The notes under the pieces were generated by a model that had not been told where the DNA came from, searched no databases, and worked only from the letters and a program-made list of their open reading frames with translations. Below are positions 1-8,858 of a stretch of 64,000 nt of DNA, in pieces (position 1 is the stretch's first letter; the number at the start of each line of letters is the position of its first letter). The stretch spans positions 620,001 to 684,000 of the forward strand of contig NZ_QQRR01000001.1 in assembly GCF_003439925.1 (NCBI RefSeq), in the 5' to 3' direction. Both the position numbers and the translations under genes were made by a program. Source of the DNA: Haloprofundus halophilus (lineage in GTDB: Archaea; Halobacteriota; Halobacteria; Halobacteriales; Haloferacaceae).

Positions 1-1917
1 GCCGCGCAGCAGCGGCGCGGTCTGAATCTCGTCGGTCATCTCGCGTGCTTCGCTCTCGGAGACGGGCGCGACGCGGAACGTCGTGTCCTCCAGAATCTCG
101 ACGAAGATGCCGCCGAGACCGAACATCAACAGCGGACCGAACTGCGGGTCGCGGTTCATGCCGACGATGGTCTCGACGCCGTCGTCGAGGTTCACCATCT
201 CCTGGACCTGGACGCCGAGAATCGTCGCGTCCGGCTGATAGTTCCGCGCCCGCGTGACGAGGTCCTCGTAGGCGTCGAACACCTCTCCGTCTTCGACGCC
301 CACCTTGACACCCCCGATGTCGGACTTGTGGAGGATATCCGGGCTGACGATCTTCATCACGACGTCGCCGTCGATCTCCTGAGCGGCCGTGACGGCGTCC
401 TCGGGGCTGTCGACGATGTCGCCCGCCGGAATCGGGATGCCGTAGGCGTCCAAGAGATCCATCGCTTCGACGCCGATGCGGGTGTCGCCGCGGTCGGCCG
501 CCGCTTCGAGTATCGACCGGACGTGCTCGCGGTCGACGTCGAACTCGACGGGGTCGTCGTACTCGCGCTTGCGGATGTCGCTGTACTCGCCGAGGGCGTC
601 GAGGCTCTCGACGGCGCGGGCGGGGTCGAAGTAGTTCGGGATGCCCGCTTCGCGCAGGACGCTCTCGGCGGCGTCGACGCGCTCGCCGCCCATGAAGCAG
701 GCGGCGACCGGTTTGCCGTGTTTCTCGCGGAGTTCGACCGTCGCTTCGGCGAGTTCGCCGTAGTCGAGCACCGCGGTGGGTGCCGAGAGCACGAGCGCGC
801 AACCGACGTTCTCGTCGGCGAGCGCGACGTCGAGGGCGTCGCGGAAGCGGTCGATGTCGGCGTCGCCGACCACGTCGACCGGGTTGTAGATGTTCCCCTC
901 CTCGGGCAACTTCTCGCCGAAGGCGTCGAGCGTCTCGTCGGAGAACGTCGCCATCTTCAGCCCCGATTCGCCGACGGCGTCGGTCGCCATCACGCCGGGG
1001 CCGCCGGCGTTCGTGATGACGGCGATGTTCTTCGACTCCGGCAGCGGCTGGTTGGCGAGCATCTGCGCCGCGTCGAACAGCTCCTGCGGCGACGACGCGC
1101 GCAGCACGCCCGCCTGCTCCAGTCCGGCTTCGTAGGCGCGGTCGGAGCCGGCGATGGTCCCGGTGTGCGACGACGCGGCTTGCGCGCCGGCGTCGGTCTT
1201 CCCCGATTTGACGAGCAGAATCGGCGTACTCTGCGTCACCTCGCGGGCGGTGTCGATGAACTCTCGGCCCTCCTCGATGCCTTCGAGGTAGCCGATGACG
1301 ACGTCGGTGTCGGGGTCGTCGCCCCACTCGGCGACGAAGTCGGTCTCGTCCAACACGGCTTTGTTGCCGAGCGAGACGACGTCTTTGAAGCCGACGCCCT
1401 CGTCGTTGGCCCAGTCCAAAACGGCAGTGATGAACGCGCCCGACTGGCTCATGAAGGAGAGGTCGCCTTCGAGGGCGTTGTCGGGGCCGAACGTGGCGTT
1501 CATCCCGTTCGGTGTGCTCATGATTCCGAGGCTGTTCGGTCCGACGAGGTTGATGTCGTACTGCTCGGCCGCCTCGCGAAGTTCGCGTTCGCGGGCTGCG
1601 CCCTCACTACCGGTTTCGCCGAACCCGGCGGTGATGACGACGACGTTGTTCACGCCGCTCTCTCCGGCGTCTCGGACGGCGTCGACGGCGATCTGCGGCG
1701 GCACGACGACCACCGCGAGGTCGGCGTCGCTCTCGCCGACGGAGTCGACGCACGGGAGTCCGAGCACCTCGTCGTAGTTCGGGTTCACCGGCACGACCTC
1801 GCCGTCGTAGTCGTCGACGAGGTTCTGCGTGATGGCGCGGCCGATGGACCCTTCACGCGCAGTCGCGCCGACGACGGCGATGCGTCCCGGCGCGAACAGT
1901 TCAGATAGCGCTCCCAT
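1..1917 (-). CDS. acd: ADP-forming acetate/acyl-CoA ligase, fused alpha-beta (3' end outside window)
   Basis: The protein opens MGALSELFAPGRIAVVGATA, a CoA-binding Rossmann domain, followed by succinyl-CoA-ligase-like domains and the start of an ATP-grasp domain (IVSPDILHKSDIGGVKVG). In this family the enzyme converts acyl-CoA, ADP and phosphate to acid, CoA and ATP, and haloarchaea use it to make acetate from acetyl-CoA. The phosphohistidine-type segment QAASSHTGTIAGSD is present near the middle. About 639 residues lie in the window and the frame is still open at base 1, so roughly the last 60 of the usual ~700 residues are missing only because of the window edge. The ATG at 1917 is the only good start, with a short spacer to the next gene. 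Confidence 0.9.
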   Translation of the reverse strand, partial: MGALSELFAPGRIAVVGATAREGSIGRAITQNLVDDYDGEVVPVNPNYDEVLGLPCVDSVGESDADLAVVVVPPQIAVDAVRDAGESGVNNVVVITAGFGETGSEGAARERELREAAEQYDINLVGPNSLGIMSTPNGMNATFGPDNALEGDLSFMSQSGAFITAVLDWANDEGVGFKDVVSLGNKAVLDETDFVAEWGDDPDTDVVIGYLEGIEEGREFIDTAREVTQSTPILLVKSGKTDAGAQAASSHTGTIAGSDRAYEAGLEQAGVLRASSPQELFDAAQMLANQPLPESKNIAVITNAGGPGVMATDAVGESGLKMATFSDETLDAFGEKLPEEGNIYNPVDVVGDADIDRFRDALDVALADENVGCALVLSAPTAVLDYGELAEATVELREKHGKPVAACFMGGERVDAAESVLREAGIPNYFDPARAVESLDALGEYSDIRKREYDDPVEFDVDREHVRSILEAAADRGDTRIGVEAMDLLDAYGIPIPAGDIVDSPEDAVTAAQEIDGDVVMKIVSPDILHKSDIGGVKVGVEDGEVFDAYEDLVTRARNYQPDATILGVQVQEMVNLDDGVETIVGMNRDPQFGPLLMFGLGGIFVEILEDTTFRVAPVSESEAREMTDEIQTAPLLRG

Positions 1918-2046
1918 CACATCCTACTACCCGGCCTCGGCGCATAAGTTCGGGTGTGTGTTCGCTCACGTGGTTCGACGTGTCACTCACAGACGACGGT
2001 GAAGATTCGACGAGCGAGACGAGCGCTCGGTCGACCGTGCGTTCAC

Positions 2047-2838
2047 TCAGCAGACGTGGTCGCCGCCGTCGACCCACACCGTCTCACCGGTGACGAACGA
2101 AGCGTCGTCGCTGGCCAAGAACAGGTACGCGCCGGGGAGCTCGTCGGGCGTCGCCGCGCGGAGGGGGAGCGTCGGCTGGTCGGTCGCGTCGCTCTCCGGC
2201 CCGATCTCGCGGGCGCGCTCGGACCACCCCTCGGTTATCTCGGTGGCGACGGGACCGGGCGCGACGGCGTTGACGCGCACGTCGTGTCGGGCGAGTTCGA
2301 GCGCCGCGCTCCGGGTGAGCATCCGAATCGCGCCTTTCGTCGTCGCGTAGTGGGAGTGTTCCCACTCGGCGACGCCCATCGTCGTCGAGGCGGTGTTGAC
2401 GACGACGCCGCCCTCGCCGCGCGAGATCATCTCCTCGGCGGCGAGCTGCGTGCCGAAAAACGCCCCGTAGGTGTTCACCTCGTGGACGCGCCGTAGCTCC
2501 TCGGGTCGGACGTCGCGGAACCGCTTGCTGACGTGGATTCCCGCGTTGTTGACCATCACGTCGACACCACCGTACTCGCGGGCGCGCTCGACGACGGCCT
2601 CCAGTTCGGCGGGGTCGCTCACGTCGCACTCGAGGAACTCGGCGGCGACGCCGCGTTCCCGGGCGAGTTCGTGCGTCGGTGTGGATTCGTCGAGGTCCTT
2701 CGGTCCCTCGCGCACGTCAGCGTTCAACACGGTGGCCCCGGCGTCGGCGAACGCGAGCGCGACGGCTCGTCCGATTCCGGAACTCGCGCCCGTTACGACG
2801 ACAGTGTCTCCTTCGAAGGTCGGCGACAGATGTCCCAT
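2047..2838 (-). CDS. SDR family NAD(P)-dependent oxidoreductase
   Basis: A classical short-chain dehydrogenase/reductase of 263 residues. The cofactor motif TGASSGIG lies near residue 18, the structural NNAG motif near 97 (MVNNAGIH), and the catalytic Tyr-x3-Lys in HYATTKGA near 162. The C-terminal ASFVTGETVWVDGG is typical of glucose 1-dehydrogenase or 3-oxoacyl-ACP-reductase-like members; the substrate cannot be read from the sequence. I chose the ATG at 2838 (MGHLSPTF); an upstream in-frame ATG at 2868 would add ten unlike residues. It stands alone, in the same direction as the acyl-CoA ligase downstream. Confidence 0.9.
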   Translation of the reverse strand: MGHLSPTFEGDTVVVTGASSGIGRAVALAFADAGATVLNADVREGPKDLDESTPTHELARERGVAAEFLECDVSDPAELEAVVERAREYGGVDVMVNNAGIHVSKRFRDVRPEELRRVHEVNTYGAFFGTQLAAEEMISRGEGGVVVNTASTTMGVAEWEHSHYATTKGAIRMLTRSAALELARHDVRVNAVAPGPVATEITEGWSERAREIGPESDATDQPTLPLRAATPDELPGAYLFLASDDASFVTGETVWVDGGDHVC

Positions 2839-3049
2839 GGAGTCGCATACGGGTGGGAAACACCTCAACGCTCGGTCGGAGGCGAATCTGTGGCGAACAG
2901 GCGGCCGCGTCGAGTCGTGGTGCCCGCGAGCGGGCGGCCGCGCTCCCGCCTCGTCCGACTCGCGGCGACGGTCACGTCACGGTACGGGATGGTTCCGTCT
3001 TCGTATTTGAACGTCGGGGAGCGACGCCGGCGAGCGGCGGCGGACAGAA

Positions 3050-3355
3050 TCAGATGAGGTCGTCCGGGTCGTGTTTCTCGCGCATCCGCGTCGCTTCGGC
3101 CGCGTACGCCTCCCGGGTGTCGGCGTCGTCGACGCGGCCAACACTCCCGGGTCTCGCGTTGACGGCGGCGGTGGTGTCGCGCACGTCGCCGAAACTCGTG
3201 AGCGCGCGCTCCTTACGGAGATACCGCGACCCGTCGGGGGTCGCGTAGACGAGGATGACGATGTTCTGTTCGTCGTCGGAGTACGTTCGTTCGACGAGCC
3301 ACACGCGTACGGTGTCCTCGGAGTCGTCGGAACTGTCGACGTCGGGGGCGCTCAT
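3050..3355 (-). CDS. Conserved haloarchaeal hypothetical protein
   Basis: This is a 101-aa soluble acidic protein with no signal peptide and no cysteine. The middle (VRVWLVERTYSDDEQNIVIL) looks like a beta-strand pair, followed by charged helices ending HDPDDLI. I do not recognise a named family. Codon use and acidity match the neighbours, and it sits 50 bp downstream of the metal exporter on the same strand in the transcription order exporter then this gene, so co-transcription is possible. Confidence 0.7.
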   Translation of the reverse strand: MSAPDVDSSDDSEDTVRVWLVERTYSDDEQNIVILVYATPDGSRYLRKERALTSFGDVRDTTAAVNARPGSVGRVDDADTREAYAAEATRMREKHDPDDLI

Positions 3356-3405
3356 CGGCCCGTGTTACGCCTCCCGGACGGAAGTGGGTTTCTCGGACGC
3401 CGCAC

Positions 3406-4638
3406 TCACAGCACCCCGAATCCGAACTGCGGTCCGAACGCGACGTGGAGCGCAATACCGACGACGAGCGCCGGAACCGTCGTGTAGATGCTGGCGACGA
3501 CGGCGGCTTTCTTGTCGATGGCGAGGAGCGGGAACAGCGCGTCGCCGTCCTGACTGATGGCGTTGGCCGTCAGCGCCGAGAACGGAATCGCGCCCTCGGC
3601 GTACGCCGTCGCGAGCAGAATCTGCGGTCCACAGCCGGGAATCAGGCCGACGAGCGCCGCGCCGATGGGTGCGAGAACGCCCGCCGCGGCGGCGAACAGC
3701 TGCAAGTCGACACCAGTCACGAGGATACCGTACTCGTACAGCAGGTAGGCCGCGAGAACCCAGACGGTGACGAACGACGTCTCCATGGCCGCGTGCGTCA
3801 GCGTCTCGTAGACGTTGCCGAACGTGTCGCGGGCCCGGCCGACGTGACCGTGTCCGATGTACCGACGGCCGACGAAGTACAGGTAAAAGGAGAGCGTCGT
3901 CCCCACGAGTCCGAAGACGGTGAACGCGCCCGCGAAGGTGGCGCCGGCGACCATCGGTACGTCCGGCGCACCGCGGAAGAGGTAAACTACGCCGGCGACG
4001 AGTCCGCCTATCGCTGCGACCCACCAGACCGCGAGTGCGGCTTGGCTCAGACGGCGGAGAAACGGCGCGTCGCTGACGGTGTCGTCGACCTCGCAGCCCT
4101 GCGCGTCCTCGTAGTGGTGCACCTGGCTGCCGACTGCGGGGGAGGCGACGCCGCCGTCGGTCACCGTGCGACCGACGCGGGCCACCGCTCGGTCGATGCG
4201 GTCGACGCCCATCCCGAAGCGGTCGATGCCGTAGCCGAAGGCGACCGCCGAGACGAAGGCGAGTCCGTAGGCGTACAGCGCCGCTTCGGGCGCGAGCACG
4301 AGGATGATGAACGCGGAGTCCCCGGCCGTCGCGATGAGCGTCGCAACGACGGTACCGAAGGAGACGCTTCCGCGGACGTACAGTGGCATCATCACGATAG
4401 CGCCGCCACAGCCCGGAGTCAACCCCATCATCGCGCCGACGAGCGGTTGGTACTTCTCCTCCGATTCGAGTCGCGCTATCAACCGTCCGTTCGTGCGGTA
4501 CTGGATGTAGCTGAACGCTAGAACGGTTATGGCGACGAACGCGCTGACTTGAACGAAACCGTCGCGGACCGACGCGAGGAAGATATCGAACAGTTCCGTC
4601 GAGAGTCCGGCCTGGCCGAGCACGGCGGGATTACCCAT
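3406..4638 (-). CDS. Putative 10-TM manganese/heavy-metal exporter (ArsP_2-type)
   Basis: A 410-aa polytopic membrane protein of the family described as putative manganese transporter or 10-TM heavy-metal exporter. It has two related halves, each with a Gly-Cys-Gly signature: TPGCGGAIVMMPLYVRGSVS then TAGDSAFIIL near residues 75-115, and IPGCGPQILLATAYAEGAIP then DGDALFPLLA near 330-370. A hydrophilic loop with HHYEDAQGCE lies between them. The family is taken to export Mn or related divalent ions across the cytoplasmic membrane. A DtxR-type palindrome sits directly upstream at 4653-4672, which fits metal-dependent control. The exact metal is inferred. Confidence 0.8.
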   Translation of the reverse strand: MGNPAVLGQAGLSTELFDIFLASVRDGFVQVSAFVAITVLAFSYIQYRTNGRLIARLESEEKYQPLVGAMMGLTPGCGGAIVMMPLYVRGSVSFGTVVATLIATAGDSAFIILVLAPEAALYAYGLAFVSAVAFGYGIDRFGMGVDRIDRAVARVGRTVTDGGVASPAVGSQVHHYEDAQGCEVDDTVSDAPFLRRLSQAALAVWWVAAIGGLVAGVVYLFRGAPDVPMVAGATFAGAFTVFGLVGTTLSFYLYFVGRRYIGHGHVGRARDTFGNVYETLTHAAMETSFVTVWVLAAYLLYEYGILVTGVDLQLFAAAAGVLAPIGAALVGLIPGCGPQILLATAYAEGAIPFSALTANAISQDGDALFPLLAIDKKAAVVASIYTTVPALVVGIALHVAFGPQFGFGVL

Positions 4639-4652
4639 CGCTCGACCACCCT

Positions 4653-4698
4653 GAATTAGACATATCTAATTCTCTATTTTGCCTACTACAATATATAA
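4653..4698 (-). promoter_or_regulatory. Promoter and DtxR/MntR-like operator of the metal exporter
   Basis: The palindrome GAATTAGACATATCTAATTC at 4653-4672 has 8-bp perfect arms and a 4-bp centre. Its core TTAGA-CATA-TCTAA has the TTAG-N6-CTAA geometry of DtxR-superfamily boxes. An AT-rich TATATA stretch at about 4690-4697 is a likely TATA box reading leftward, which would place the transcription start inside the palindrome and the exporter ATG about 28 bp further on. That position suggests repression by a metal-loaded or metal-free regulator. No regulator gene is next to it. Confidence 0.6.
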
Positions 4699-4711
4699 CT
4701 TCGTGTTAGCT

Positions 4712-5206
4712 CTAACCGCGGGTGACGTCGACGACGGTGGCGTTCGCGTGCTCGCGGAGCGACTCCGGCGTGAGCGCGAAGACGGCACTGGGCGTACCGG
4801 CGGCCGCCCAGACGGTCTCGTACTCCAGAAGCGAGGGGTCGATGAACGTTCGGATGTCGGAGTCGTGACAGAACGGCGGCACGCCGCCGATAGCCCAGCC
4901 GACTCGCTCCCGAATCAGTTCCGGGTCGGCCATCGAGATGGCATCCGGTGCGACGCCCAGCTCTGCGGCGAGCGCGTCCTCGCTGACTCGGTTCGCGCCG
5001 CTGGTAATCGCGACGACGAGCGACACGGCTCCGTCGTCGCCTTCGACGGCGAACACGAGGCTGCTGGCGATCTGACCGACTTCGCAGCCGACGGCGTCGG
5101 CGGCGTCGGCGGCGGTTTTCGTCCCTTCGGGGAACTCGCGAACGGTCACGTCGAGGCCGTGTGACTCGGCGGCGCGTTCGGCGAACGCCTGTGCGCGGGG
5201 GTGCAT
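4712..5206 (-). CDS. YbaK/EbsC-family aminoacyl-tRNA deacylase-like protein
   Basis: A 164-aa protein of the YbaK/prolyl-tRNA-synthetase-associated fold. This family hydrolyses mischarged aminoacyl-tRNAs such as Cys- or Ala-tRNA-Pro in trans. The sequence shows the N-terminal VREFPEGTKTAADAADAVGC, the SLVFAVEGDD strand, and GWAIGGVPPFCH, which matches the conserved GxxxGGVPPFGH loop with Cys in place of the usual Gly before His. ATG at 5206 (MHPRAQAF) was preferred to the upstream one at 5221. Its 3' end is about 14 bp from the exporter promoter. Confidence 0.88.
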   Translation of the reverse strand: MHPRAQAFAERAAESHGLDVTVREFPEGTKTAADAADAVGCEVGQIASSLVFAVEGDDGAVSLVVAITSGANRVSEDALAAELGVAPDAISMADPELIRERVGWAIGGVPPFCHDSDIRTFIDPSLLEYETVWAAAGTPSAVFALTPESLREHANATVVDVTRG

Positions 5207-5346
5207 GACACCTGATAACACGCCGGCGACAAAACAGCTACGTAGACGGCAAGCGACTACCGATGCTACGCGTTCGCGGACGAGGGAACCGGCTCGGGCA
5301 GTGCTGTCGCTCCGAGGACGGCGACGTAAAAAATGGGTACGAGTCG

Positions 5347-5547
5347 CTACAGTAAGAACGACAGGATCGCCAGGACGATGAACACGAGGATCAGGATGCG
5401 GGCGATCTCCATCGTGACGCCCGCGATGCCCCGCGCACCGACCACGTAGGCGACGATGGCGAGAATGATGAACAGCACCGCGAGTTCCAAGAACCCGCCG
5501 GACTGCAAGGGAACTGCCGCCGTCGCGTTTGCGAGTTCGGCTAGCAT
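5347..5547 (-). CDS. DUF1328-type small membrane protein
   Basis: A 66-aa protein almost wholly made of two hydrophobic helices separated by the loop VVGARGIAGVTMEIARIL, the hallmark of DUF1328 (UPF0391) proteins. These are small integral membrane proteins of unknown role, widespread in bacteria and haloarchaea. ATG at 5547 gives MLAELANATA; a GTG nine bases upstream would only add MAR. It stands alone, with about 300 bp of non-coding DNA upstream. Confidence 0.8.
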   Translation of the reverse strand: MLAELANATAAVPLQSGGFLELAVLFIILAIVAYVVGARGIAGVTMEIARILILVFIVLAILSFLL

Positions 5548-5849
5548 CCTCGCCACCCCGCGTACCGTCCGCCGCTCGTCGTTGTATAGCTCATCGCACC
5601 CAAAGATGCGACTGCGATAGGATTAGTTATAGTTCGTACTTCCGCGAACATTTCGGTCACAAGACACTTCGCCGAGCGCGAACGGTGAGAGACGGTGAAC
5701 GTCGACTCAGTCGGCCGGTTTTCCGGGTTAAGTCGAGTCGAAAACTGGTATTACCGCGCCTACTCGCCCGAAACGACGGTCGGTTGCGACCGTTCGAGAC
5801 GGCCGCTCGCGTTCCGCCGGCGTCGGTCCGTCGACGACGCGGGAGTCGC
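5548..5849. other. Intergenic region, about 300 bp, no gene seen
   Basis: This space lies upstream of the DUF1328 gene and at the 3' end of the next minus-strand gene. It is locally AT-richer around 5620-5650 (attagttatagttcg), which may be promoter sequence. The open frames crossing it have no protein-like composition. I see no RNA gene. Confidence 0.5.
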
Positions 5850-6134
5850 TCAGTGCGAGTGGCCCGTCGCCTCGGCGAGCGTCATGCCGAAGCGTTCCTC
5901 GAACAGTTCTTCGCCTTTCTCGTTTATCTCCACGAGGTCCTGCGGCGTCTCGCCCTCCGAGTGGTGGACGATGGCGTGCGCGCGCTGGACGAACGACAGA
6001 AGCAGGATGTCGCCGACGACCTCGGTCGGTTGCTCGCCCTGTTCGGAGAGTACGTCGACGAGACCGGCGGGCAGTTCGACGGCGTCTGTGTCGCCGTCGG
6101 GTCCTTCGATGGTGTACGTCTCGGTTTCGACCAT
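5850..6134 (-). CDS. Conserved haloarchaeal protein of unknown function
   Basis: A 94-aa acidic soluble protein with no cysteine and no membrane segment. It starts VETETYTIEGPDGDTDAVEL, a beta-hairpin-like start, and continues with two amphipathic helices (DILLLSFVQRAHAIVHHSEG; EKGEELFEERFGMTLAEATG). It resembles small haloarchaea-only DUF proteins, but I cannot assign a function. It is monocistronic: a plus-strand gene diverges from it about 215 bp away. Confidence 0.72.
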   Translation of the reverse strand: MVETETYTIEGPDGDTDAVELPAGLVDVLSEQGEQPTEVVGDILLLSFVQRAHAIVHHSEGETPQDLVEINEKGEELFEERFGMTLAEATGHSH

Positions 6135-6350
6135 AGGGGGAGTGGGCGATACGTACTAAAGGGTCTGTGGGTATCGATGCGGGTGACGCCGGTCGGAGAC
6201 GGGTTCCCGCCGTTTCTCCAAGAGACTCTAGACCGTCGTGTGAACCGCTCCTGGTTGGACGGACCGTTCCTGTATTCGTGACATTCGCGCATGAATAGTG
6301 TGAACAAATCTCTATATCGACGTACAACGTACACGATTGTTGGTGAAGAA

Positions 6351-7241
6351 ATGTCGTCCGACAGATCGACCGAGAGAGGGATAGCTACGTTACCAGTGTT
6401 CGGCGAACGATTACCGGGACGGGAGTACGGATGGCCGCGTCGGGCGGTCCTCAAGGCGATAGGTACCGGGGCCCTCGCGACGATGGCCAGCGGTACCGCC
6501 GCGGCTACCGGAGCAAACGGAAACGGGCGGTCTATGGGAAGGTTCGGCCTCGGCGAGATGGGGACACTCGGCGGCGGCCGCGTTGCGACGTTCGCACTTC
6601 CTGACCGGCACGGGCGGACGGGTGCGCTCGGGGTGTTTATCACCGCTGACACGCTCGAAACGCTCCCCGAGGAACCGCAGATGCTCCACCTGCACTTCCC
6701 GCGGACTCCCGGGACGAACTTCACGTACTTGGGTCTCGACTGGACGCCGATGGGCCACCAGCCCGTGGAGATTTACGGTCTCCCCCACTTCGACATCCAC
6801 TTCTACCTCATGGAGGAGGACGACGTCGAAGCCATCGGACCCGGTGTCGCGGAGTACACGATTCCGGACGCTCAGATGCCGCCGGGCTACGTAACCGCCG
6901 ACGCACTCGGCGCACCGCGCGAGATCGTCCCCGGTATGGGCGAACACCTCGTCAGCCCGATGGCGCGGGAGTTCCAGGGAGAGCGGTTCACTCACACACT
7001 TGTCTGGGGCGCGTACAACCCCGACGGCGGCGACGAAGGTGAACTCACGTTCGTCGAGCCGATGGTCACGACCGAGTATCTGGAGGGTAAACCCAGAGAT
7101 GTCCGCGCGCCCATCAGCACCCCCGAGGAGTTCGCCGCGTCGGGGTACTATCCAACCGAGTACGCGATTCGCTACCTCGACACCGTCGACGCGTATCTCG
7201 TCACCCTCGAATCGTTCGAGTGGTTCCCCGGTGTCGAGTGA
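6351..7241 (+). CDS. Tat-exported DUF5602/TTHB210-like protein
   Basis: A 296-aa protein with a twin-arginine signal (WPRRAVLKAIGTGALATMAS) near residues 30-50, so it is probably exported folded. The mature part carries a His-rich block (MLHLHFPRTPGTNFTYLGLD, then GHQPVEIYGLPHFDIHFYLM) characteristic of the DUF5602/TTHB210-like domain, which could bind metal; no biochemical role is established to my knowledge. ATG at 6351 (MSSDRSTE) is chosen because a TATA-like CTCTATATCG lies about 35 bp upstream. A further in-frame ATG at 6291 would place the signal too far from the N-terminus. Confidence 0.78.
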   Translation: MSSDRSTERGIATLPVFGERLPGREYGWPRRAVLKAIGTGALATMASGTAAATGANGNGRSMGRFGLGEMGTLGGGRVATFALPDRHGRTGALGVFITADTLETLPEEPQMLHLHFPRTPGTNFTYLGLDWTPMGHQPVEIYGLPHFDIHFYLMEEDDVEAIGPGVAEYTIPDAQMPPGYVTADALGAPREIVPGMGEHLVSPMAREFQGERFTHTLVWGAYNPDGGDEGELTFVEPMVTTEYLEGKPRDVRAPISTPEEFAASGYYPTEYAIRYLDTVDAYLVTLESFEWFPGVE

Positions 7242-7377
7242 GAGAACAGACCGAAGGGTCGAACGACGGGCGACGGTGAATCGCCGTCTGCTCGTCGTCG
7301 GCGACCGCTCGTCTCGCCTTACCGTGTCTCGACAGTATCGAGCGAGAGCTGTCCGTCCGAACGACCTCGAACGCGAC

Positions 7378-8445
7378 TCAGTCGTCGGACTCTGCGGCCG
7401 CCGCCTCGGTCGTCTCGGCCCCGCCGCGTTCGAGGCCTTCGAGGTAGTCGTCGGCGTCGATGGCGGCCTTACAGCCCATCCCGCCGGCGGTGATGGCCTG
7501 CTGGTAGTGGAAGTCGACGACGTCGCCCGCGCCGAAGATGCCGGGGACGTCCGTCTCGGTCTGACCGCCCTCGAAGCCGCCTTTCGTCTTGAGGTAGCCC
7601 TCGGGGTCCATCTGCACGCCCGTGTTTTCGAGGTACTCGGTGTTCGGCGTGTGACCGATGGCGTAGAACACCGCGCCCGCCTCGAACTCGAACTCGTCGG
7701 TTTCGGGGTCGTCGAGGCGGTCGGTCGGGTGGCCCTCGGGGTGTCGAACCATCGTCACGGTGTCGACGCCCGCCTCGGGCGACCCGTGCAGTTCCGTCAC
7801 CTCGGTGTTGAGCACGAGTTCGATGTCGCCGTCTTCGACCTGCTCCATCACGCGGTCGATCCAGTAGTCCTCCGCGCGGAACTCCTCGCGGCGGTGGACG
7901 AGGTACACCGTCGACGCGAACTTCGTGAGAAAGGACGCCTCCTCCATCGCGGCGTCGCCGCCGCCGACGACGACGATCTTCTCGTCGCGGAAGAACGCGC
8001 CGTCGCAGGTCGCACAGGTCGAGAGCCCGTAGCCCATCAGTTCGTCCTCGCCGGGGATGCCGAGCGTCCGGGCGCTCGCACCGGAGGCGGCGATGAGCGC
8101 GTCGGCCGTGTACACGTCGCCGTTGGTGAGTTCGACGCGGAACGGCCGCTGGGAGTCGTCGACGTCGGCGACGACGCCGTTCTTGATTTCGCTGCCGAAG
8201 CGCTTCGCCTGCGACTTCATGTTGTTGACGAGCTCGGGGCCGCTGATACCCTCGGGGAAGCCCGGGAAGTTGTCGACTTCCGTCGTGAGCGTCAGTTGGC
8301 CGCCGGGTTCGGACCCCTCCAACACCAGCGGGTCGTTGTTCGACCGGGCCGCGTAGATGGCGGCCGTGAGGCCGGCGATACCCGTCCCGGCGACGATGAG
8401 CCGCCGGTGTTCGACGAATCCGTCTTCTTCGGAGATGTCTGTCAT
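7378..8445 (-). CDS. trxB: Thioredoxin-disulfide reductase-type FAD/NAD(P) oxidoreductase
   Basis: A 355-aa two-dinucleotide-fold flavoprotein. The FAD motif VAGTGIAGLTAAIYAARS is near residue 20, the redox-active CATC is Cys144-Cys147 (STCATCDGAFF), the NAD(P) motif VVVGGGDAAMEEA is near 157, and the C-terminal FAD motif GIFGAGDVVD near 305. It should pass electrons from NAD(P)H to thioredoxin or a similar acceptor in the cytoplasm. Length and layout match archaeal TrxB, with about 20 extra acidic residues at the C-terminus. A second, more divergent relative lies at 62498-63592. Confidence 0.9.
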   Translation of the reverse strand: MTDISEEDGFVEHRRLIVAGTGIAGLTAAIYAARSNNDPLVLEGSEPGGQLTLTTEVDNFPGFPEGISGPELVNNMKSQAKRFGSEIKNGVVADVDDSQRPFRVELTNGDVYTADALIAASGASARTLGIPGEDELMGYGLSTCATCDGAFFRDEKIVVVGGGDAAMEEASFLTKFASTVYLVHRREEFRAEDYWIDRVMEQVEDGDIELVLNTEVTELHGSPEAGVDTVTMVRHPEGHPTDRLDDPETDEFEFEAGAVFYAIGHTPNTEYLENTGVQMDPEGYLKTKGGFEGGQTETDVPGIFGAGDVVDFHYQQAITAGGMGCKAAIDADDYLEGLERGGAETTEAAAAESDD

Positions 8446-8573
8446 TGGGGTGTCTTGGCCGCGGGTTTGTATTTAATTTGTGCTGTTCGACGCGGGCGGC
8501 GCAAGTCGGTCCGGAGACGAGCCGGTCGATGCGACAGGGGAACGCTTAGGCGACGACGCGCGCATCCATCGGT

Positions 8574-8858
8574 ATGGCTGCGGACCTCAAAGAGAAGACG
8601 ACGCGCTACGAGCGGATGCTGGCCGACGCCCTCGACGAGGCCGAGGCGCTCCCGCCCGAGGGAACGCCGCTGTCGGCGATGGCCGACGACTGCCGGGAGA
8701 TGGCCGAGTCGTACCTCGACGACGGCCGCCACTTCCGCGAGGCCGACGACTGGGTGAACGCGCTCGCCTCGTTCTCGTACGGATACGGCTGGCTCGACGC
8801 CGGCGTCCGGATGGGGCTGTTCTCGATACCCGACGAGACCGAACTGTTCACCACGTGA
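8574..8858 (+). CDS. DUF357 family protein
   Basis: A 94-aa all-helical protein matching the archaeal DUF357 family: helix ADLKEKTTRYERMLADALDE, then SYLDDGRHFREADDWVNALA and FSYGYGWLDAGVRMGLF. The fold resembles HEPN-like or TPR-like helical bundles and its role is not established. The gene starts at the only suitable ATG, and its stop codon lies inside the first copy of a 29-bp tandem repeat. Confidence 0.82.
   Translation: MAADLKEKTTRYERMLADALDEAEALPPEGTPLSAMADDCREMAESYLDDGRHFREADDWVNALASFSYGYGWLDAGVRMGLFSIPDETELFTT

Noticed and set aside
328-1908. 526-aa open frame opposite the acyl-CoA ligase gene
   Set aside because: High-GC haloarchaeal genes leave long open antisense frames; the product is Arg/Asp/Val-rich with no domain, while the minus strand has a full conserved enzyme.
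3406-4638. Arsenite or organoarsenical permease as a firm call for the exporter
   Set aside because: The family name suggests arsenic, but no ars genes or arsenic-type motif surround it; the operator fits manganese or iron-type regulation better.
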